A stretch of DNA of 64,000 nt, from positions 1 to 64,000 of the forward strand of contig JAYKXP010000024.1 of assembly GCA_037176845.1 (NCBI GenBank). The letters are read 5' to 3'. Origin of the DNA: Paramarasmius palmivorus. Its lineage: Eukaryota > Basidiomycota > Agaricomycetes > Agaricales > Marasmiaceae. Positions 57,728-64,000 of the stretch are shown here, piece after piece (the stretch's first letter is position 1; the number at the start of each line of letters is the position of its first letter). Under the pieces are notes generated by a model that saw only the letters and a program-made list of their open reading frames with translations, was not told where the DNA came from and ran no database searches. Position numbers and translations under genes: made by a program.

Positions 57728-60700
57728 ATGCCCAAAACATCGCGCAACAAGAGGGACAATAAACGCTTTTCAACCAGTGAAAGTCTACAACGGCCGGAGA
57801 AGTCTATAACATCGACTGCAAGAGGTATCATAGCTAAGAATGTGGATGTCAAGATTTCGACTCACTCAGAATCATCGACTGGTCCCGCAAACGCAGTCTC
57901 AGAACCATCTTGGGAGCCCTTTGACATGGTATCTAGCTCTGAGATGCTCAATGAAGAATATGGGGACTCTGAACCTCCATTGAATGAAGAGCCAGGTCGG
58001 GTCAAAGTGAAAAAGAGCAAAGCCAAGCGCTACGAAGACTCTGTACGTGGCCAGACACCTCTATCTGAGTCATTCTAATCGCTCTTTAGGACACACCCCT
58101 TCTCAGTTGGCTGGAGAAACACCGTGAAGAGTATCTGGCATGGTCATTTGCCTCTGAGGGCCGAGGAAGATTACACAAAGGAGGATGTGTTACTGAAGGC
58201 TGCCTCGGAGACGCTATCCATCGCTGTTTGGACTGTGTTGGGTATGGGATGTTCTGCAAGAAATGCATCCTTCGAAATCATGGTCTTTCTCCTTGTCATA
58301 GAGTTCAGGTATGGGTTAGGTTTATCTCGTGATGCCGATGCTCATTCATGACTGATAGACATGGAAAAACCACTTTTTCATCCCCACCACATTACGAGAG
58401 TTGGGGCTATGCGTTCAGTTTGGCCATTTGGGAGGCCAGGGATGTAACAAGTTCTTGTTGGTTGAAAAGTTCGTAGTACTCGATGTCAATGGCATCCACG
58501 TCATCGATGCTGCGTTTTGTGGATGCAGTGAAATCAGTACGTATGAGTTTTGCTTTGCTACGTGTCGCTCATCTGAAACGTTTCATTGCGCCAGATCCAA
58601 GAAATCAACTCCTCGAGTTCGGCTTTTGGCCGATGTCATACAAAGACCCTCAGTCGGCGGTGACATTCAACCTACTCCGCAATTTTCATCTCATGAACCT
58701 GAAAGGGCACATCCCCCCGACGGACTACTATCGTGCCCTTGAAAGGATGTCAAACGGAGATGGATTACACCCGCCTCCTGTGAGTCAATGTACATTTGAT
58801 CTTTGCATTGTGGTCGCTGAAAGTTGTACAGGATCGGCTACATCAATTTCGAACCGTTATCCGTGAATGGAGACATATAAAAATGGGAAGACGTTCAGGA
58901 AGAGGCCATGATACCACAGGTCTATCGGGGACTCCCAATGGCGGGACGATGGTACTCTGTCGCGCCTGCCCACACCCTGGAATCAATTTACCACAAGGCT
59001 GGGAAGATGCGCCAAAGGAAATGCAGTACGACAATCTTTTCTGTCCTTGCTCTTGCAGCTAAACATAGAATTAGATTCCTTTATGCTCTACTTGTGTCGA
59101 TTGACGCGAATTTCAAGCAGAAAGCTCGCTCCCGGCCCGGTGACAAGAACGATCCAGTTTTGGGTCCAGGTTTTGGTTGCTTCGTCCCGAACGAACCCTA
59201 TATGGAGGAGATCAATAGAAGTGCTGATCAAGATGAGGTCAGTCTTCAATCTTTCGTTAGACGACTTTATTAATGCGAGCTCAAGATCAGTCATTGCGTA
59301 ACCTTCTCCGCAATCTGGAACGCAAATAACAAGAAGTCCAGGGGTCTCAGAGCGACAGGCGTTGGATCTGTAGTATGTTCACGACACGGGATGTTTCGAC
59401 CCAATGGAATGGGCGACCTGCAGAAGGGTGAAAGGTGACTTACAACCTCAACATATTTGAGCTATTTTACTGAATGACCATTCCAGATATATCAATATGG
59501 ACTGTATCTTCTTAATGACGCTCATCTCGTGCGGCGTCATGGTTTTGTATGTCACTTACGACATCGCATGCCAGTGGGGAATCAAGTTCTTTGAACGTAT
59601 GTCAAAACGACCATCCCACTGGCATCTACCACAAGACATGAGCATTACCTTTAAAGTCCCTAAGTTTCACCTACCGGCTCACACCGAAAAGTGTCACGCA
59701 CCATACGCACTAGAGTATACGGAGGGCGTCGGAGACACAGACGGCGAGGCGCCGGAGAGGAACTGGGCCGAGCTGAACGTATCCGCTCGTTCACTCTCCA
59801 TGATGACGTCAGGGGCTAGGTTCGACACCACGGACGATATTTGCAATGATTGGAATCATGAAAAAACTCTCGACCTGGGTAAGTATGTCTTATTCAAATG
59901 ATACCTTTCTCACCAATATCCACTAGCAAACTCTCTGATAAAGAAGTTGGTCAAAGCAATATCAAATCTTGTAGTCTATACTCGTGCATTCACGGCATTC
60001 ACGGAAGCACTACAACACAATCACAGCATAGAGCTCCAGAAATGGGAGAAGCAGGTGGTGGAATGGGAGAATAAGCGAAGTCGCTACTGTCCGTATGAGA
60101 TTTCATCTTCATGTGAGTTGATTTTGGTTTAGGCGCAATAATCTCGGCTAATAATCATGATTTTCAGCGATTAATATGGCCCAGGTCAAGAAATCACTTG
60201 CCGACGAAGAACACAGGCGTGAGAAGTCCGGAGAGAATCCTCGTGCCGATCTTAGCAAGGATACATCAACTCTTACTGCCTTAGTGATTGAAATGCTTGA
60301 CGTAGAAGAAATTCAGTAAGGTTTTCTTTAATGTATAATATGAATCATCACTGATCCCAGTAATAGGCGAACTTTGGCCGGTATTGCATCTCAATCAAAC
60401 CTTTCATTATACCAGAGGACAGATCTTCAAAACCGCCGCACTGCCTTGTTGAAACGCATTCGCCGCATGCGGGAAAACCAGTTCACACATATGCCAGCTC
60501 TTCGGAAATTGATCCAGTCTACCGATTCCGGCTCCGAACCGGAAGCCGTACCATTGTACTTCCCAAGCTCATTCACGGTCGAGGTCCGGCAATCCGTGTT
60601 CCCCGCATATGCTATTCACTTAGAGAACCAGCTCCGGTATGCTCAAGCATTCGAAGCTCTTAGTACCTTGAGAGGTCTACTTCGAGCTCGCACCGTCACC

Positions 60701-61582
60701 TATCAGCACTCTGAGCAAGGGACGCCATCTCAGTCCATGTTCACGAAGCTCAATGCACTTCGATCGCAGGTTGAAGTCAAGATTAGGTCGATTTCCGGGA
60801 TGTATCGAACAGCAAGAGCAGGGCTGTTACAACTACGTGGTTCGGGTGACTGGGAGAAGGCCTTGAAAGAGTTGAAGGCAGAAGATGTTCGAGGAATCGG
60901 TGAGCGTGTTGCCCGAGACGAGGACTTGGAGACTTTCCGCAAAGCTCAAAAACGAGCAGGCGTAGATCCAAAGGATGTTGAAAAAATCCTTCGGGGTGAG
61001 GATGTAGAGCTTCCAATGATTTTCGTTGATCCTTCTGCCACAGTCGCCTCCGGTTCACACCGAAGTGACAACCTGTCCTGGATCTGGTATACTTACGGTA
61101 GCAACGAGAGCGTATCAACCGAAGGAGTCGACGCTAAGGAGGTTGAAGCAAGTAAGTTGAACTTGAATCTGCTTTGGTACCCACGTTGATCTAATCATCA
61201 ATTGCAAGGTCTTCGAGTTGAATGGTGTAAAGCAAGAGCTCGTGCTCGCCGTGCTCGTGAGGAGGTGCTTCTAGTGAACGAGGAGATGAGAAGATGCATT
61301 GAATTTTGCAGATGGAAGGCAGGTTGGTGGGAGCAGCAAAAAGGAAGAAGCGATCTCGAGGCTTGGATTACTGAAGGCTTAGATGCATACGCTTCCGAAC
61401 AGGCATTCTCCGAAACAAGCCGTGCCATCAACTGGAATCGACAGTCGTTCAGCATTCGAGAACGAGCTAAAGTCATTTGGAATTGGGTCGATAACCCCAC
61501 TGATGACTTAGAGGTATGTTTAAGTAGACTCACTACTCTTGAGATTGAGATGGACTTCGACGGTGATGAATGGGATGTATAA
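57728..61582 (+). mobile_element. KDZ transposase, 1,099 residues, intact
   Basis: Twelve exons (57728-58042, 58090-58308, 58359-58536, 58595-58779, 58832-59025, 59069-59237, 59286-59434, 59487-59878, 59927-60112, 60168-60315, 60361-61151, 61209-61582) join with consistent phase to 1,100 codons. N-terminal CxC2-type cysteine cluster: HRCLDCVGYGMFCKKCILRN then HGLSPCHRVQTW. KDZ core: CRACPHPGINLPQGWE, LLVSIDANFKQKARS (first Asp), GPGFGCFVPNEPY, TGVGSVVCSRHGMFRPNG, GDLQKGERYINMD, VTYDIACQWGIKF (second Asp), VPKFHLPAHTEKC, and TDGEAPERNWAELN (Glu). These are the expected DDE-type catalytic positions. The C-terminal third is helical with a coiled, basic segment CKARARARRAREEVL. The start ATG precedes a Lys/Arg-rich stretch PKTSRNKRDNKRF. 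It cuts and pastes the element; the conserved blocks and open frame suggest activity is possible. Confidence 0.92.
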
Positions 61583-61669
61583 CCTGACGTTTGTAGATTA
61601 GCTTCTTAGACTCGGACACTATAACACCTTGATTACACGTTAATTCATTCACTCGCGGCAGTACCTTTA

Positions 61670-63430
61670 AGTCTAGCTAGACGGTGAGCCTTGTATTCAC
61701 AACCGAGACGTTGGCCTGGCCCGTGTCAAGAATAAAAAGTTATGTTGTGGGCGGTACTACAAGTATTTAGTCTCATACTGATATTCCTACAGCTACATAC
61801 AACAATGTTAATCCATCACGCCAATAGAAAGGGAAACTTATTACTGATTAGCACCGAGAAATTGCAACAGCAAGAAATTTACGTACGAGCATCGATCGCG
61901 CTGACCAAGTCGTCTCCCGAGGGTACACTGATTCCCAGAAATTGGGCGAGCTGTGTTTGCATCCAGTGAAGCGCAAACCGGTTATACCTTGCAGAGAACC
62001 GATTGATTGTATGACCCTCTCCGTAACGCCTGAGGCGATCCTCAAGCATCTCGACTTCTAGTGCCCATAATTGCTCCGTAGGAATGTACGAAAGGTTGAG
62101 GCTCTCCAGGACAACGGAAGAGTCGCGAGCTTGAAGAGGGCAATCCATTGGTGAAAAAATGTCATTTTCCGTTGGTACGAGTCCTCTCATGGTATCAATG
62201 ACCAGGCGGACGTTTGCTCGAGTTTTGGGTGCGAGGACTGAAATGCGAGTGATCTCCTCCTCGAAATCTAGAGGAAAATCCTGAACGAAAAGTCAAAAGG
62301 GACCAATAAATCATTTTTAGTATAATCGTACCACAAGTTTTCGCAAAACAACCAGTTCCAGTAGGTCGGGATCCTCTTCTCCATCGCGCAGGCTTGAGAG
62401 CAAGCCATGTCGTGTTCGCGGATAGGCATCTATGATTCGATTGAACAGCTCTTGATGACAAAGGCTTTTGGCGACGATGGAAATGAAGGGGGAAGTGGAA
62501 CCAGCTGGAGGCGAGCTAATAGAGGACATTTGGGAGCAGTCGAAGGGCAGCTTTCAACCATCGGTATAAGTGTGCGGATCCCAAAGGTTATTCACGCCAC
62601 ATCATGGCCTCGGCGGAGCGTGTTGACGGCCACCGGGCTGTCATAGCCGATATCAGCCGGGCATCTATTGATTTTGGTTGATTTCCTTCTCTTCAAGCTT
62701 CTCCGACCACCTAGATCGATGAGCGCGTATGTCTAGCTAGACTTCACTGTAGGCATCAACTACTGATTACCTGGATCATTCCCTTCTAGCTTCAGGTCAG
62801 TCTAGCTAGACACTAATCCGCATATCATCTGAATTTCGGCAGGTACAGACGGAATGCTAATCGTTAGGTACGTCTAGCTAGACTTCAACCCTGCGAGGTT
62901 CTCCAACTCGGCGACCAATTGCTGATCATATCGTTAGGTACGTCTAGCTAGACTTCAAGCCTGCAAGGTTCTTCCACCCGGCGACTAATTGTCACGTTAT
63001 CCCTAAGACCCGTCTAGCTAGCCACCAGCGCCAGTCTGAGAGGCAGGTGAGATATCGCGTGTTCACTACTATACAATTAGTGAGTCTAACTAGACCTATA
63101 GGAAGAAGACTCTAGCTTGTGCGGTGCCCACTGCACCGGCACACACCAGTTGTGCATTAGCTACTGTGTATACCGCTGTGCACTCCATGAAATATGTCCG
63201 TAGGTATGCATGAACTCAATCGATTTCTCACAATGTCTCTAGGTCAGATGTAGGGAATTTGACAAAAGTTCAAGGAGGCGGGGATATTCCGTAGGCGGGA
63301 CGGGATGTCACGCTGCTTCCGTACGAGAATGGGGACAACAAAGCTGTCTAGCTAGACTGCAGGGCTAACATCCACCGGCCAAGTCTAGCAAGTCGACGGG
63401 GTTGTTTACCAGGGCAGTCTAGCTAGAGGG
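61670..63430. repeat. Right subterminal array of GTCTAGCTAGAC palindromes
   Basis: Copies or near copies occur at about 61,671, 62,731, 62,800, 62,871, 62,941, 63,011 (variant), 63,083 (variant), 63,344 and 63,417. The array is sparser than the left one, and one copy lies right behind the transposase stop, so the right array encloses the last cargo gene. A 70-bp unit with TCGTTAGGTACGTCTAGC is tandemly duplicated at 62,861-62,930 and 62,931-63,000. Confidence 0.85.
61879..62529 (-). CDS. Unknown cargo protein next to the right KDZ end
   Basis: ATG 62529 starts MSSISSPPAGSTSPFISIVA, then SLCHQELFNRIIDAYPRTRH and LLELVVLRKLV. One intron (GTACGA...GTTCAG, about 52 bases) joins in phase to FPLDFEEEITRISVLAPKTR, VRLVIDTMRGLVPTENDIFS, LNLSYIPTEQLWALEVEMLE and LAQFLGISVPSGDDLVSAID. 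The protein is about 200 residues, mostly helical, without recognised motifs. It is convergent with the transposase (stops about 300 bases apart) and lies inside the terminal repeat, so it belongs to the element. Confidence 0.5.
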
Positions 63431-63439
63431 CTACATCCT
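63269..63439 (-). repeat. Right inverted terminal repeat of the KDZ element
   Basis: 171 bases, read on the minus strand from AGGATGTAGCCC to GCCTCCTTGAA. Compared with the left repeat it has a five-base duplication in GGCGGGACGGGATG, one missing base and a handful of substitutions. Confidence 0.9.
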
Positions 63440-63454
63440 CTCCTCATACGTTCT

Positions 63455-63712
63455 TTGTCAAAACTCCGCTCTCTATGTATCGGTTTTGGTACAGTTCTAC
63501 CGTCGGCAGGAATTATGGAGTCTTACTCGAACGACACTTACGTGCTCCCTTCACTGCAATCGATTTCAACCCTACATGACGTTCATTCGGCGGATTCGAT
63601 TTTGGCATGGTTCACGGAACATATTAGGACACCTAACCTTTTGTCGTGGAATCTACAAGATTGGACATCTTCGTATGTGGGTCAACTGCTTGCTTTTAAC
63701 AGGTCTTGCTGA
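63455..63712 (+). pseudogene. Fragment resembling the LRR part of an agaric F-box protein
   Basis: Just right of the KDZ element an open frame reads LRSLCIGFGTVLPS, YVLPSLQSISTLHDVHSADS, ILAWFTEHIRTPNLLSW and VGQLLAFNRSC. The cadence (LPSLQSIS... then IRTPNLLSWNL) resembles the leucine-rich C-terminal part of the very common agaric F-box-like proteins. No F-box is present and the left side is cut by the element end, so it is a fragment. It could also be an unrelated short frame. Confidence 0.3.
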
Positions 63713-63950
63713 TCCAACCCCGTAGCTCTGGATTTGAAGATGGAGCGTGAAGCATGTCCATGTTTTGCTGTGTACAATGAGGATGCCCTGTCGGCGATCC
63801 TGTCATGTATTTATTTCTGATTGCGTAGCGATAATGAAAATGCCTACCATCACACGAGTTGTTACCTTCATTGTTTGCCATATATCGCACAAGAGTCGCA
63901 AGGTATTAGCGGGCTGCCGCCCGCGCCTTCTAGTCGTGAACGAAACAAGA
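63713..63950. other. Short region between fragment and returning array repeat
   Basis: No gene is seen. CGGGCTGCCGCCCG at about 63,909-63,922 is a small GC-rich palindrome, 30 bases before the point where the tandem-array sequence returns. Confidence 0.45.
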
Positions 63951-64000
63951 GCACGGGCGTCAAAATTTCAAAGCTCTTTTCCTCTCGCATGTCACGTCAA
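63951..64000. repeat. Return of the left-hand tandem spacer repeat
   Basis: GAGCACGGGCGTCAAAATTT followed by CAAAGCTCTTTTCCTCTCGC and ATGTCAC matches unit A near 1,380-1,430 and unit B near 9,165-9,215, apart from a small insertion. It is cut by the window end. Confidence 0.75.

Larger units (their letters stand above)
46189..63439. mobile_element. Complete KDZ-type DNA transposon, about 17.25 kb
   Basis: The element is bounded by inverted terminal repeats (46,189-46,355 and 63,269-63,439), both starting AGGATGTA. Each end has a subterminal array of the 12-bp palindrome GTCTAGCTAGAC and variants. Inside are a KDZ transposase (57,728-61,582, + strand) with all conserved blocks in frame, and a cargo mostly on the minus strand: 47,367-49,694, a doubtful gene at 49,875-50,352, a zinc-ribbon gene 50,616-51,348, small basic genes 51,794-52,167 and 52,338-53,456, an AT-hook gene 56,590-57,498 and an unknown at 61,879-62,529. 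KDZ (Kyakuja-Dileera-Zisupton) transposons are known to be abundant in basidiomycetes. No target-site duplication was found at the assumed ends. Confidence 0.85.

Noticed and set aside
46181..63447. 8-bp target-site duplication at the KDZ ends
   Set aside because: The eight bases outside the assumed ends (ATCAACAC and CTCCTCAT) do not match, and shifting the ends did not give a convincing direct repeat.
26770..63950. Starship-type element with a tyrosine-recombinase captain
   Set aside because: No tyrosine recombinase was seen, and the only defined termini belong to the KDZ element.

Overview
The window looks like accessory, transposon-rich DNA from a mushroom-forming basidiomycete (Agaricomycetes, probably Agaricales). 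Genes carry many short GT-AG introns of about 45-65 bases. It holds an intact KDZ transposase, an intact fungal Helitron polyprotein, a cyclin-box gene, a MYND-family relic and several unnamed proteins that I recognise as recurrent in agaric genomes. No species can be named from the sequence. All multi-exon models below were spliced by eye; most keep phase across every intron, and this is the main evidence that they are real.

Left part (1-26.77 kb): an expanded array of four paralogous genes on the + strand (starting at 1924, 9734, 16371 and 23247), about 6.6-7.8 kb apart. Each encodes a protein of roughly 540 residues with six exons in conserved positions, and none shows a break. The spacers are also related to each other. 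They hold dispersed repeat families with decayed minus-strand coding remnants, including a Gln-rich C-terminus. Between copies A and B lies a decayed gene resembling a PD-(D/E)XK nuclease-like family.

Middle part (26.8-46.2 kb): a minus-strand block with an OB-like accessory gene, the Helitron Rep-helicase gene, a MYND-family gene with one in-frame stop, and a conserved agaric transposon-linked gene. A run of small spliced genes follows: a Pcl/PHO80-like cyclin, four proteins I cannot name, and a fifth that ends inside the next element.

Right part (46,189-63,439): a complete-looking KDZ element of about 17.25 kb. It has inverted terminal repeats of 167 and 171 bp, subterminal arrays of the palindrome GTCTAGCTAGAC at both ends, a perfect 48-bp inverted repeat in the middle, an apparently intact 12-exon transposase, and a cargo of about seven further genes (zinc ribbon, AT-hook, basic proteins and unknowns).

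The last ~50 bases of the window again match the left-hand repeat unit. The whole 26.8-63.9 kb stretch may therefore be a composite, nested insertion within one unit of the left array. The most interesting system is the multi-gene KDZ element with its palindrome arrays; the intact tandem gene family and the Helitron neighbourhood come next.
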